From positions 104,325 to 168,324 of the forward strand of contig NZ_JASSVS010000010.1 in NCBI RefSeq assembly GCF_030250645.1: a stretch of DNA of 64,000 nucleotides. The letters are read 5' to 3'. Position 1 is the stretch's first letter; each line of letters starts with the position of its first letter. Made by a program: the position numbers and the translations under genes. Positions 17,778 to 26,423 of this stretch are shown one piece after another. A model generated the notes under the pieces. It did no database searches. It saw only the letters and a program-made list of their open reading frames with translations, and was not told the DNA's origin. Origin of the DNA: Marinobacter azerbaijanicus (GTDB taxonomy: Bacteria; Pseudomonadota; Gammaproteobacteria; Pseudomonadales; Oleiphilaceae).

Positions 17778-18158
17778 TCTGCTCGGAAGAATGGTGAAGC
17801 GAACCCTCGTCAGTGGCCGGGAAACCAGACCCCAAATGGACTTGAAGTGGACTTACGAAAATGAAAGACCACCGTCGCTGATTCGAAAGGCCACTTCGGG
17901 AACACTTGGAGCTCGAAGCCCTGCTTCAGGTGGTATGGTTTGCGTATTAATCGGAGTGTTCCGGACCCAGGCATAGAACTCCAGAGAGAGGGAGGACAAT
18001 CTCTGCAAAACATGAAGCATGCTGGCTTCACATACGTTTGGTTTACTTCCTTTCGGGTTCGCAATACCATCATCTGCGGATAAGCGGCTCTACCTCTCTT
18101 AGGCTCCATAAAAACCAGTTGTAGATGATTCTCTGATGCGGCATGCAAGACCGAACCC
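17778..18158. other. Region upstream of the cytosine methyltransferase gene
   Basis: 381 bp with no supported gene. A long minus-strand frame crosses it into the methyltransferase gene, but its composition (serine- and proline-rich) is that of an antisense shadow. It should hold the promoter of the methyltransferase/ATPase pair. Confidence 0.4.
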
Positions 18159-19190
18159 ATGATACCTCCGATCAATCTTAAAGCCGTTGATCTGTTTTCC
18201 GGCTGTGGTGGCTTAACCCAAGGGCTGAGGGACGCTGGTTTCTCGGTAGAAGCAGCCGTTGAGTTAGATCCACTAGCTGCGGAAACGTATGCAGCGAACC
18301 ACCCTGCTGTCCGGCTATTTAATGAGGATATCCGCAGTCTCTCCTCAATCGATCTTTTAAATGCCTGTGGGCTCAAGAAAGGAGAGCTGGATTTGCTAGC
18401 AGGATGCCCTCCTTGCCAAGGGTTTTCCCGCATGCGACTGAACAATAAAAAAAGGAGAATGTCGGATCCGAGGAACCGCTTGATAGATGAGGTTCTTCGC
18501 TTGGTCAGGGATGTTTTTCCTAAAGCCATAATGCTTGAAAACGTTCCGAATCTTGCACGTTACAGCCGTTTTCTAAAGTTCAAGAGTGAACTCAGAAAGT
18601 TAGGATACAAAGTCACCGACGAAGTGCTTGATGTGGCGGATTTTGGCGTACCTCAGCGTCGCAGAAGGCTCGTTCTTCTCGCATCTAGAGAGGGGGCTTT
18701 AAATCATCCTCAACCTGTATCTCAGAGAACTACTGTACGCTCTGTTATTGAAGAGCTCCCAGTTCATGTGCTGGAGAAGGATGTGCTGCATAACCTACCT
18801 GAGAAGCGCAGTGAGAGAGTTCAGCAGCTTATTAGGGCCATTCCCAAAGACGGAGGTAGCAGGAGCTCACTCTCGCCTGAGCTCGCACTCAAATGCCACA
18901 CAAAGCATGACGGCTATTATGATGTGTATGGCCGAATGAGCTGGGATGATGTGTCCCCTACTATTACCGGTGGCTGTATCAATCCGTCAAAAGGCCGCTT
19001 CCTACACCCTACCGAAGACCGAGCGATATCTTTGCGAGAGGCAGCGATGTTGCAGAGCTTTCCACCCGAGTACACTTTTTCTTTGCGCCGGGGTAAGTAT
19101 GCTGCTGCGGAAATGATTGGAAATGCCTTACCCCCGCTTTTCTCTCGACTTCAGGCGGAAGTAATTCGCGACCATCTTACTCAAAAATAG
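18159..19190 (+). CDS. DNA (cytosine-5-)-methyltransferase
   Basis: A 343-residue C5-methyltransferase with the ordered motifs: I (DLFSGCGGLTQG, 11-22), IV with catalytic C86 (AGCPPCQGFSRM), VI (ENVPN, 127-131), VIII (QRRRR, 166-170), and IX-X near the end (EMIGNALPPLF). The target-recognition region between about 190 and 290 sets the sequence specificity, which I cannot read. It transfers methyl from SAM to cytosine C5 in a specific DNA site. The next gene, an OLD-like ATPase, starts 17 bases after its stop, so the two look like a pair. This enzyme is distinct from the Dcm-like one at 26424-27779: shorter, no N-terminal extension. Confidence 0.92.
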   Translation: MIPPINLKAVDLFSGCGGLTQGLRDAGFSVEAAVELDPLAAETYAANHPAVRLFNEDIRSLSSIDLLNACGLKKGELDLLAGCPPCQGFSRMRLNNKKRRMSDPRNRLIDEVLRLVRDVFPKAIMLENVPNLARYSRFLKFKSELRKLGYKVTDEVLDVADFGVPQRRRRLVLLASREGALNHPQPVSQRTTVRSVIEELPVHVLEKDVLHNLPEKRSERVQQLIRAIPKDGGSRSSLSPELALKCHTKHDGYYDVYGRMSWDDVSPTITGGCINPSKGRFLHPTEDRAISLREAAMLQSFPPEYTFSLRRGKYAAAEMIGNALPPLFSRLQAEVIRDHLTQK

Positions 19191-19207
19191 AAAGCCGGCA
19201 GTAATTG

Positions 19208-20980
19208 ATGACTTCAGACGATAAAAAAATAGAAGAGCTTGTCGGCATCCTCCGAGGCTTTAAGCCGGGGCGTCCGCTCAAGGGTTACATTACGCACGCG
19301 GTTTTCCCGAAATTTAAGAACATAGAACCCTTCACCCGCGTTGATTTTCAGTTTCCATTAACTGCGCTTGTTGGGGCCAATGGGATTGGGAAAAGCTCTC
19401 TACTCCACGCTTTGTGGGGGATGCCATACGGTTATTCTACTTCTAAGTTCTGGTTCTCTACTGAACTTGATCCTATTGAAAATAATAAAAAGAATCCGCA
19501 ACGCTATTTTTATGGCCACTGGCATGATGAATATGGTGATGTTGTCGAGACTCGAAAAGCTCGATTAGGTACAAAGAGGGATTATTGGGAACCCTACAGG
19601 AGAAGTGCGAAGGACGGTATGCAGCCGATTCCTGATGGCAACTATAAAGGAAAGGCAAAGGATCGCTGGAATCCTGTTCGTAGAAAAGTTGTTTATATAA
19701 ATTTCAGAGCACTATTTGGGTCTTTTGACCGCTACTTTTATTTTGATGATGATTTTGGTGACGGCAATAAGCGCGATATTATGCTTAATGCCGCTCGCCG
19801 ACTGAAAACTGTAAAAGAAAAAAATAAAGAATCCTATAAGCTAGGCCGTAAGGAACGTATTTTCGAGAATCGATTTCTGACTCCCGAGGAATTATCTGCC
19901 GCATCAGAAATTTTAGGGAGAGTGTATGATTCAGCCCAGATAATCCGGCACTCGTTATTTCCAGGAAACAGAGGTAGAGACCTCAGTGTTGTTTTCAAGA
20001 GAGGTTCAGAATATTCCGAAGCGTTTGCTGGTAGTGGAGAAATTGCTGCAGTCAGTGCTGTAGTGGATGTTCTTGATGCTGACGCATACTCCCTAATTCT
20101 GTTGGATGAACCCGAAACCTCGCTTCACCCTGGAGCTCAACGAGCATTGCTCAGATTCTTACTGGAACAAATAAAAATAAAAAAACATCAGGTTGTAATG
20201 TCAACCCATTCTCCGGAGTTTCTCGCAGGATTACCCCACGAAGCCATTAAGGTTTTTGAGGATAATGGTAAATCTCAAGCCCGAGTCATCCCGAAGAGCT
20301 CCCCGGACGCTGCCCTGAACCGGCTAGGGAGACCTCCAGCTAATATGCGGCGGTTACTAGTCGAGGACTTCTTAGCTCAGCAGATTGTGCTTCGGGCCGC
20401 AAAATTGCTCGATAAAGGTGATCGAGAAGCTTTAGAGATCAAAGTAGCACCTGGCGGTGCCGACGCTATATTAAAACATCTCGGCCCAGCTGCTATGGTT
20501 TCGGGCGATAATGTCTTCTTATTATTAGACGGTGATAAGAAGAAGGTCTCCAAACTCACCGATCCAAATGAAATCCCTCCATCTGATTATTCATGTCTTA
20601 CCGATCTCTTAAAGAAACAGATCGGGGTTGATCCTCAGTTCCATATTCCTGGTGGAGATGATCAAGCCGCACATGAGGAAGCCAAGGTATTAGCTCAGTT
20701 AGAGTACTTGAGGTGGCTCAGTACCCATTTAGAATATCTACCAAAAAAAATGCCTGAGCAAATCGTTTTGGATCAATTTGCGATAAGTAGCTATGATAAT
20801 GAGTCGCGTCCCCATGAGATAAAGACGGCTTTTCGAGAACTGCTTGCTGATGGAGCAGAGCTCGACCTGTCCTCCGCTGAACTGGATGCACTTGCGCGAG
20901 TTAAGGTCGATAAAATTCCCCTCGATAATGCTGACTTAGCTAAGATCTACGACAGTTTAATCAAGTGGTTGCATGGATAA
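19208..20980 (+). CDS. OLD-like ATPase with C-terminal TOPRIM-like domain
   Basis: The ATG at 19208 follows an in-frame TTG; it gives 590 residues. An ABC/SMC-type ATPase head is split: Walker A GANGIGKS (56-63), Walker B LILLDEPETSLHPG (from about 295), and H-loop STHSPEF (331-337), with a ~230-residue insert between. A C-terminal segment has TOPRIM-like features: E385 (LVEDFLAQQ) and DGD at 440-442 (LLLDGDKK). OLD-family nucleases, Gabija A and the AriA/AriB proteins of PARIS share this architecture and act in phage defence. The tight link to a cytosine methyltransferase suggests a modification-guarded defence pair. The gene is clearly AT-rich compared with its neighbours, a sign of transfer. 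Confidence 0.8.
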   Translation: MTSDDKKIEELVGILRGFKPGRPLKGYITHAVFPKFKNIEPFTRVDFQFPLTALVGANGIGKSSLLHALWGMPYGYSTSKFWFSTELDPIENNKKNPQRYFYGHWHDEYGDVVETRKARLGTKRDYWEPYRRSAKDGMQPIPDGNYKGKAKDRWNPVRRKVVYINFRALFGSFDRYFYFDDDFGDGNKRDIMLNAARRLKTVKEKNKESYKLGRKERIFENRFLTPEELSAASEILGRVYDSAQIIRHSLFPGNRGRDLSVVFKRGSEYSEAFAGSGEIAAVSAVVDVLDADAYSLILLDEPETSLHPGAQRALLRFLLEQIKIKKHQVVMSTHSPEFLAGLPHEAIKVFEDNGKSQARVIPKSSPDAALNRLGRPPANMRRLLVEDFLAQQIVLRAAKLLDKGDREALEIKVAPGGADAILKHLGPAAMVSGDNVFLLLDGDKKKVSKLTDPNEIPPSDYSCLTDLLKKQIGVDPQFHIPGGDDQAAHEEAKVLAQLEYLRWLSTHLEYLPKKMPEQIVLDQFAISSYDNESRPHEIKTAFRELLADGAELDLSSAELDALARVKVDKIPLDNADLAKIYDSLIKWLHG

Positions 20981-21046
20981 CCATTCAGGATATTGGTCGC
21001 TCTGACAAGGTCGAGCTGATGCGACAAAGATCGGGGTGACTATCAA

Positions 21047-22273
21047 TTAAAGTGCTCGTTTAACCGTGTGTATAAAATCTGCCATTGAAAATAGCCAGTT
21101 CCGTTGTGCTTTAGTGAAACTCCCATGGATGGCGGTCGGTATGACCAGCTGCAGATTTTTTGCAACCATCTCGTCCGTCTGAGACGAACTGATACCAGCC
21201 TCCAATGTTGCTAGATACTTTCGCTCCAGAAGGTCGCCTTCCGATAGAACCTGTCTCCACCTGTCTTTACATGTTGTTTTCGCGCCGAGAAGAAAAATCC
21301 TTTCCCTTGGGTATTGTGGATCGTGGTAGGCGCCAAACTCAGGAAACAGAAAGTCGGGCTTGGCCTTGTTTTCGGTCACTCGCGCGCCTCCGCCCTTCTC
21401 AAACGGAAGCCTGTTTTGCTGAAAAATAAACCCCAAATGATTTTCAAAAGCGTGACCAACCCGGGATTTTCGGCGGTTCTGAACGCTCAGAGAGAATGCT
21501 ATGAACTCGTCCACATCGTCTCCTGCAGCACCGAAACCTGACCGAAGCCGTTCAGATACAATATGCCGCTCGTACGCCCTAAAGAGTGCCTCCTCCCGCT
21601 CCATCCAGCCTATCAGAGCGGCATCCGGGTCCGTAATGCAGTCAAAGTCAGTTAATTCTCTGGCTAAAGCGGAGAACTCTGCTGTTTTTGGAAACTTGTC
21701 AGGGAACCTTTCCAGAAGCATATCCAGGTCGTTCTGAACCTCTCTCTCATCGAATGCTCTGACACCGAGCTCTTCCAGCAGCATTTTTATTGGGAGAATG
21801 AGGGTCTGTGACGGCATGGACGCGGAGGTAAAGTCCTGGTCGACATCCGACAGGCCGAACAGGTGGCGCAGCTGAAACTCTACGGATGAGCCGGCCGGGG
21901 TAAAAAGAAGTAGAAGACTTCCGTCGTGCTTCTTGGCTACGAGGAAAAAGTCCGTCGGCTGGATCAGTTCTGTAACGGGGTTGGATTTGTAATAAAGCCG
22001 GTACTCCGGAGAGCGTTTCGGATTTTTCCAGCGTGCGTCGTACCAGGTAACTGTATCCTGGCAGAGCTCAGCATCTTCCTCGTCCGTGAGGTAGGCCATC
22101 ATTGCTGGGAAGGGATAGCCATCAGATTTTCCGGGGATCCCAAGAAGGCTTTTAAAGCCAACGCTGGGCAGCCCGCCGATTTCATGTTGGTTAGATCTGG
22201 CTGGATCGGCATCTACAGCGCTCAGGTACTTGGCTGCCGCACCTTCAAAGATCTCGTTTACTGAATCGAGCAA
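21047..22273 (-). CDS. EcoRII-like type IIE restriction endonuclease
   Basis: A 408-residue protein, close to the length of EcoRII (about 404), so both the N-terminal effector-binding and C-terminal catalytic domains should be present. The C-terminal region has the EcoRII-C hallmarks: RVGHAFENHLGFIF (271-284), KPDFLFPE (305-312) with D307, and LLGAKTTCKDRWRQVLSE (328-345) with K332 and R338-340. EcoRII cuts before CCWGG and needs two or more sites. Its partner methyltransferase is the Dcm/M.EcoRII-like gene at 26424-27779, five genes upstream in the same direction. The unusual point is that three other genes separate nuclease from Vsr and methyltransferase. It follows the 248-residue gene after 66 bases. 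Confidence 0.88.
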   Translation of the reverse strand: MLDSVNEIFEGAAAKYLSAVDADPARSNQHEIGGLPSVGFKSLLGIPGKSDGYPFPAMMAYLTDEEDAELCQDTVTWYDARWKNPKRSPEYRLYYKSNPVTELIQPTDFFLVAKKHDGSLLLLFTPAGSSVEFQLRHLFGLSDVDQDFTSASMPSQTLILPIKMLLEELGVRAFDEREVQNDLDMLLERFPDKFPKTAEFSALARELTDFDCITDPDAALIGWMEREEALFRAYERHIVSERLRSGFGAAGDDVDEFIAFSLSVQNRRKSRVGHAFENHLGFIFQQNRLPFEKGGGARVTENKAKPDFLFPEFGAYHDPQYPRERIFLLGAKTTCKDRWRQVLSEGDLLERKYLATLEAGISSSQTDEMVAKNLQLVIPTAIHGSFTKAQRNWLFSMADFIHTVKRAL

Positions 22274-22339
22274 TGCTACATCTCCACTCGGAAAATTCCG
22301 AAATCGCTGGAAGTTACAATCGTGATTCCGGGAGCTGAA

Positions 22340-23086
22340 TCAGGGTGCTAAGGCTGATTTGGCACGGTCCAGACATCTATTCATCAGCTGATCTATCTCT
22401 GTTTCTTTCATCGCCTCGAAGACCTTACCAGCTCCGGCTTTATTGAGCTCAGTCATGAATTTGCGCCAGCGTTCCTCACGCGCGAGAACCCATTCATCCG
22501 AAGCGAAAGTCCTGAGTATACCGGCGGAAATTGCAGGGCGGATAAACAGTCCGGGACGCTCAACGGTGTTGAGCCGCATGTCGGTTGATCGGAATATAAT
22601 ACTCAGTGCCTTCTCAGGATCCTCAGGCATCAGTCTCTGCGCAATCCAGTAGTTCCACCAGAGCCGCGAAACAGCATTATCATCTCTCCATCTCGTCCGG
22701 GTATCAGCAAAAAAATGAGCACGGATCGCCTTAGTAAGAGCCTCTCCTGTTTTCCCTTCAAGCCAGCGCTTTTGAGAGAATCCGAGGCATTCAAGGTGAG
22801 TAAACCGGATCCAGATTCTGTTTTCAGTTGCCAGAGAAGGCGTGAGGCTGCTGAGTGACCGCCATACAAGTATTGAGTTATTAATCTCCGCTTCAGCGGT
22901 CCTCGCCGGGTCCAGCTCCTTCAGAGGGCCAGGATCGTAGGTGAGATTGGTAGCAATTTCCCAGTTTCCCTGCTCTGCCAGATCCTGAAATCCTTCCGAG
23001 CAATATCGATCCACGTTTTCATCTATTGAATCGATCAGTTGATCGGCAACCGCCTGACCAACATAAAGTACTTTGTTCAGGCTCAT
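22340..23086 (-). CDS. Unknown protein of the defence operon (resembles DUF6339)
   Basis: A 248-residue protein, mostly helical, with many tryptophans (RLWWNYWIAQRL, REERWRKF). It recalls the DUF6339 family that I have seen noted beside ATPases and methyltransferases in defence loci; that is memory, not a search. No catalytic motif is evident. Its ATG overlaps the stop of the upstream 276-residue gene by one base (TAATG), which implies translational coupling and a shared function. A role as structural or adaptor subunit acting with the GHKL ATPase is an inference. Confidence 0.7.
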   Translation of the reverse strand: MSLNKVLYVGQAVADQLIDSIDENVDRYCSEGFQDLAEQGNWEIATNLTYDPGPLKELDPARTAEAEINNSILVWRSLSSLTPSLATENRIWIRFTHLECLGFSQKRWLEGKTGEALTKAIRAHFFADTRTRWRDDNAVSRLWWNYWIAQRLMPEDPEKALSIIFRSTDMRLNTVERPGLFIRPAISAGILRTFASDEWVLAREERWRKFMTELNKAGAGKVFEAMKETEIDQLMNRCLDRAKSALAP

Positions 23087-23916
23087 TAACTCAGCGCCTC
23101 CACCGCTTCATGTACCTTGCCGACCGGGCAGTCGAGTAATAACTGCGCTTTTCTCAGGAGATCTTTTCCGTCGAGTTCTACTCCTACCTGACGGCAACGG
23201 GATTCGATTGCCCGGTACCACCTGAGATGATCGCACTTATCCCTGGAAGCGACATCAAGCACCTCAATAAGGCACGGGAGGTACAACGATGACAGCAGTA
23301 TCTGACGTCCATGGCCGCTGTTCCGGACCTGATTAAGTGAGTTGTATAGCGTTGGATGAACCTGAATAACGATCGCCTGGGTATCTGTACCTACCCTGAA
23401 CAAGCCGTTCTCAACACTGCTCGTCGATTCAAGACGGAATACAGATTCCATCGGGACCAGCTTATCCAGCCCAGCCTCAAATTCGAACTCGTCACTCACG
23501 CCGGCGAGAGAGTATTTCCTTAGCAGAAAATCCTGTTCTCCGAACTCTTCATGTATCGAACCTGCGGGCACCGACAAGGTTTCTGCAGCAACATAGATAA
23601 TGGCTCTCAGCTTAACCACGCCCCTGAGATTCCCGCCGGCAACGGTTACCTTCCAGTTGCCGGGGGAGATGGCAAGAAACTCTGAAAAGTAGGTATGTTC
23701 GCAGGTGATGTATAATCCGCACTCAAGCATTCCCTCAGCAAGCGCATGATCGAGAAACTGTTCGCCTGGCCGGAGCTCTCCCCGAATCTCGACTTCACCG
23801 GTTTCAGTTACTTCCCGGACGGGCTCAACTTCCAGACTGAACTTTGCTGCTGGATAATCATCCGTAAAGCTGGCCAGTACCGGGTACGGGAAACGGGTAT
23901 CACCCTTGAGCTTCAT
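23086..23916 (-). CDS. Unknown protein coupled to the GHKL ATPase
   Basis: Start at the ATG at 23916, where GAGG lies 9 bases upstream; the ATG two codons earlier is too close to it. The 276-residue protein has a beta-rich N-terminal two-thirds (repeated VEVRGEL-, VTVAGGNLRGVVKLRAIIYVA-like strands) and a helical C-terminus. No family is recognised. Its start lies inside the last codons of the GHKL ATPase gene (about 17-base overlap) and its end overlaps the next start (TAATG), so the ATPase, this protein and the 248-residue protein are tightly coupled. This is the typical layout of subunits made in a fixed ratio. Confidence 0.7.
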   Translation of the reverse strand: MKLKGDTRFPYPVLASFTDDYPAAKFSLEVEPVREVTETGEVEIRGELRPGEQFLDHALAEGMLECGLYITCEHTYFSEFLAISPGNWKVTVAGGNLRGVVKLRAIIYVAAETLSVPAGSIHEEFGEQDFLLRKYSLAGVSDEFEFEAGLDKLVPMESVFRLESTSSVENGLFRVGTDTQAIVIQVHPTLYNSLNQVRNSGHGRQILLSSLYLPCLIEVLDVASRDKCDHLRWYRAIESRCRQVGVELDGKDLLRKAQLLLDCPVGKVHEAVEALS

Positions 23917-25804
23917 GATCATTTTCCTCTTTCAGTCTGAGCGAGACTTCAATTGGCCCTTCATACGGTTCAGCCAGTTCAACCGAAATCGCTATCCGCT
24001 CCCCTTCTTTCAGCTCAATCTCACATGCACCCTTAGTTACCTTATGTCCCGTTGCTGCGACTATAGGCAGGTTTTCTTCATCGGCAATACCAGCGGCAAT
24101 GACCTCTAGTCTTGCCGGGCCCGACTTCTCTGGCGTAAAAAAGATCATTCTGGACCGGGTGTCACCTCCCTGGACGGTATTGCGCAATCCCTTTATAGGG
24201 ACCGGCCCTCCACGGGGGCCAGATGCTCCACCCTTTCCTCCACCGGCTCCGGGTCCGCTGGTAGCTCCTCCGCTTCCTCCCGGTTTCTCGCCGCCGCTTC
24301 CGCCTTCTGATCCACCAGACACAGATGCACCTGAGCTCTCCGGTTTCTTCCGCATTTTCACTTTAATCGATGCGGGGTCTTTTTCGCTGTTGCCCGTGTT
24401 CTGCATTCTGTCGGTTTTATCTTCCGGAGCTGAGAAAAAGTCATTGAGATCATCCAGCTGAATTTCGTCATCCGGCGGGAGCGTGGTGTGACTTTTTATC
24501 TTTTCCCGGATCCAGGAGTTCATTTTGTTGACGGCTGCTCTCAGAGAGCGACTCAGCTGGGGGTCTTCAATCCGCTCGGGAGAAAGCTCATCATGTCTTG
24601 GATTCTCAAGAGCCCTGATGTTGGCGGAGGCGCTGTCATCAATTGGCTCAATCACTGCGATGAAGTCTTTCTGCAGGGGAAACCGGGCAAGTTTCTCTCT
24701 GAAATGCCTGAAGCGGGACGTGATGAACATGCCATTCCGGATCAGACCAACCTGCTTCTCAAGCCGGTCTTCAATCAGGATAGACAGCTTAACTCTGCCC
24801 AGTCCGTGAATGGTCTCCTCGTAACGAGCGCTCTCAGGACTTGTGAGGCAGCGATAGAGGTTATGACTGAACTTCAGATCTTCGTCAGAGCCGCGGCTGG
24901 AGGCGACTTCACGGAGTGTTTCGTTTGCAAACAGTCCTGGCAGAGTATCGCGGTTAATAACGAGCTCATCCCCAACCTCAAAAATCACTTTCCCGTTGTG
25001 GACAGCAGTGAAAAAATTACGCACCAGAGATTCAGCGATACGCCAGTCCCACTGTTCCTCTGACAAAAAACCAAGCGCTGTCACTGTAGTCCCTGGCTCG
25101 GTTCTCTGCAGCCATTCAGGCAACCCTGATACGTTTGTGGCGGGCATATAATTTTCGGCTTCGCCCCAGTATCCCGTTGCGCTGTGCTCCTGACCGGGGC
25201 CTTTGCTGTGGGAAACGAGAATAGCTTTGGCCTGCGCCAGAAACTGATTGTTACCAGATGAATCTTCGTAGACCGTTGAATAGAAGACGCTTCTCAGGGC
25301 TGAGACTGCGTACGCAGCGTTCTTCCCGATACCGAAGGAGCCTCCTGAGGTATCATCGCCTTTTTTACTCACGCCTTTGGCTTTGATGAGAGCGTGATAA
25401 GGTGTACCAGGTTCGCATGGGCCAATGAGCCCCGTGGTCCCCTCATCGATCACGTGCAGCAGGTCTATTTCCGTGGCGCTGGCAATTCGTCTGGCCCGCT
25501 CAAAGAACTGAATTTCTTTATCGTCTCGCCTGTTTCTTGCACGACTCAGGCAGGCATCGATAGTCGCTCTGAATCCAGCGATATCAGGCACAGTCTCAGT
25601 CGGTACAGTTTCTTTCCAGAAGCGGATAATTACCCGTTCGACATTTCCATCCGGTCCGGAGCGCCGGGCAGCATCGATACTGTTTTGGCCACATTCGCGG
25701 GCGAGGCCGGCGAAGGGCGCATCTCTGAAAGTCTCAATACCTGCATCTGCAAGTCCCTCATCTTCTCCCGCCTCATTCCGCAAAAACTTCCACAGCAATG
25801 CCAT
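23900..25804 (-). CDS. GHKL-type (Hsp90/MutL/MORC-like) ATPase of the defence operon
   Basis: A 634-residue protein with the Bergerat ATP-binding fold: the N box with E37 and N41 (ARECGQNSIDAAR), the G1 box with D120 and following glycines (VIDEGTTGLIG), and a G2 lid motif GGSFGIGKNAAYAV (155-168). After a middle region resembling the MutL/MORC transducer part, there is a Ser/Gly-rich linker at about 495-545 and a small beta-rich C-terminal domain. GHKL ATPases dimerise on ATP like a clamp; MORC/MutL-like ones have been noted in predicted restriction-modification neighbourhoods. Here it lies between Vsr and an EcoRII-like nuclease. A 143-bp gap separates it from vsr. It could act as a DNA clamp or signal transducer; this is inference. 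Confidence 0.8.
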   Translation of the reverse strand: MALLWKFLRNEAGEDEGLADAGIETFRDAPFAGLARECGQNSIDAARRSGPDGNVERVIIRFWKETVPTETVPDIAGFRATIDACLSRARNRRDDKEIQFFERARRIASATEIDLLHVIDEGTTGLIGPCEPGTPYHALIKAKGVSKKGDDTSGGSFGIGKNAAYAVSALRSVFYSTVYEDSSGNNQFLAQAKAILVSHSKGPGQEHSATGYWGEAENYMPATNVSGLPEWLQRTEPGTTVTALGFLSEEQWDWRIAESLVRNFFTAVHNGKVIFEVGDELVINRDTLPGLFANETLREVASSRGSDEDLKFSHNLYRCLTSPESARYEETIHGLGRVKLSILIEDRLEKQVGLIRNGMFITSRFRHFREKLARFPLQKDFIAVIEPIDDSASANIRALENPRHDELSPERIEDPQLSRSLRAAVNKMNSWIREKIKSHTTLPPDDEIQLDDLNDFFSAPEDKTDRMQNTGNSEKDPASIKVKMRKKPESSGASVSGGSEGGSGGEKPGGSGGATSGPGAGGGKGGASGPRGGPVPIKGLRNTVQGGDTRSRMIFFTPEKSGPARLEVIAAGIADEENLPIVAATGHKVTKGACEIELKEGERIAISVELAEPYEGPIEVSLRLKEENDHEAQG

Positions 25805-25947
25805 AATGCGATGGCCTCCCTTTATGCTCGGCGTTGGATCTTTCAGGGATTTAATGTCGCATTTATATTACCGCCAGTCCAGGCTAAGGGGGGCTGATGC
25901 GAGTAGGTGGAGCAGCTGAAGGGGAAGGATTAACAGACCACCACGGG

Positions 25948-26421
25948 TCAGGCGGGAGTAGTGAACGAGTGCCCCTCTATCTGTCCGAAGTCAGTACCGT
26001 TAAGGATCCATTCTGCTACCAGATCCGACATTGACTCATGGTTCAGCCGGCCCGGCCCCTTAAAAGCACATTCCCAGACTTCAAGCACACGCCAGCCCAT
26101 CTCTCTGAGGGCGGCTATATTCCGCTGATCACGGTCTTTATTAGCGGTTATCTTGTCTTCCCAGAACTCCCGGCGGGTAGCTGGCAGGCGAAACATCGGA
26201 CACCCTGTATGACCGTGCCAGAAACACCCCTGAACAAATATGGCGGCACGATACTTGGGGAGGACGATATCAGGTTTGCCCGGAAGGTCTTTGCGGTGGA
26301 TACGAAACCGGAAGCCTCTGCTGAACAGACTCTTTCTCAGCAAGACTTCCGGCTTCGTATTTTTCCCTTTGATAGCCGCCATGTTGCGGCTGCGGGTAGC
26401 GGGATCGTGAACGTCAGCCAT
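25948..26421 (-). CDS. vsr: Very-short-patch repair endonuclease
   Basis: A 157-residue protein, the length of E. coli Vsr. Family motifs are present: RSRNMAAIKGKNTKPE at the N-terminus, GKPDIVLPKYRAAIFV with the catalytic Asp, GCFWHGH with the metal-shell histidines, and a C-terminal helix (GWRVLEVWECAF). Vsr nicks next to T:G mismatches that arise when 5-methylcytosine deaminates, protecting genomes that carry a Dcm-type methyltransferase. It starts 2 bases after the stop of the dcm-like gene, so the two are co-translated. Vsr-family nucleases also occur as restriction enzymes in some defence operons, so a second role here is possible. Confidence 0.93.
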   Translation of the reverse strand: MADVHDPATRSRNMAAIKGKNTKPEVLLRKSLFSRGFRFRIHRKDLPGKPDIVLPKYRAAIFVQGCFWHGHTGCPMFRLPATRREFWEDKITANKDRDQRNIAALREMGWRVLEVWECAFKGPGRLNHESMSDLVAEWILNGTDFGQIEGHSFTTPA

Positions 26422-26423
26422 CG

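Noticed and set aside
17810..18529. 239-codon minus-strand open frame
   Set aside because: Antisense to the methyltransferase start; serine/proline-rich shadow without any motif.
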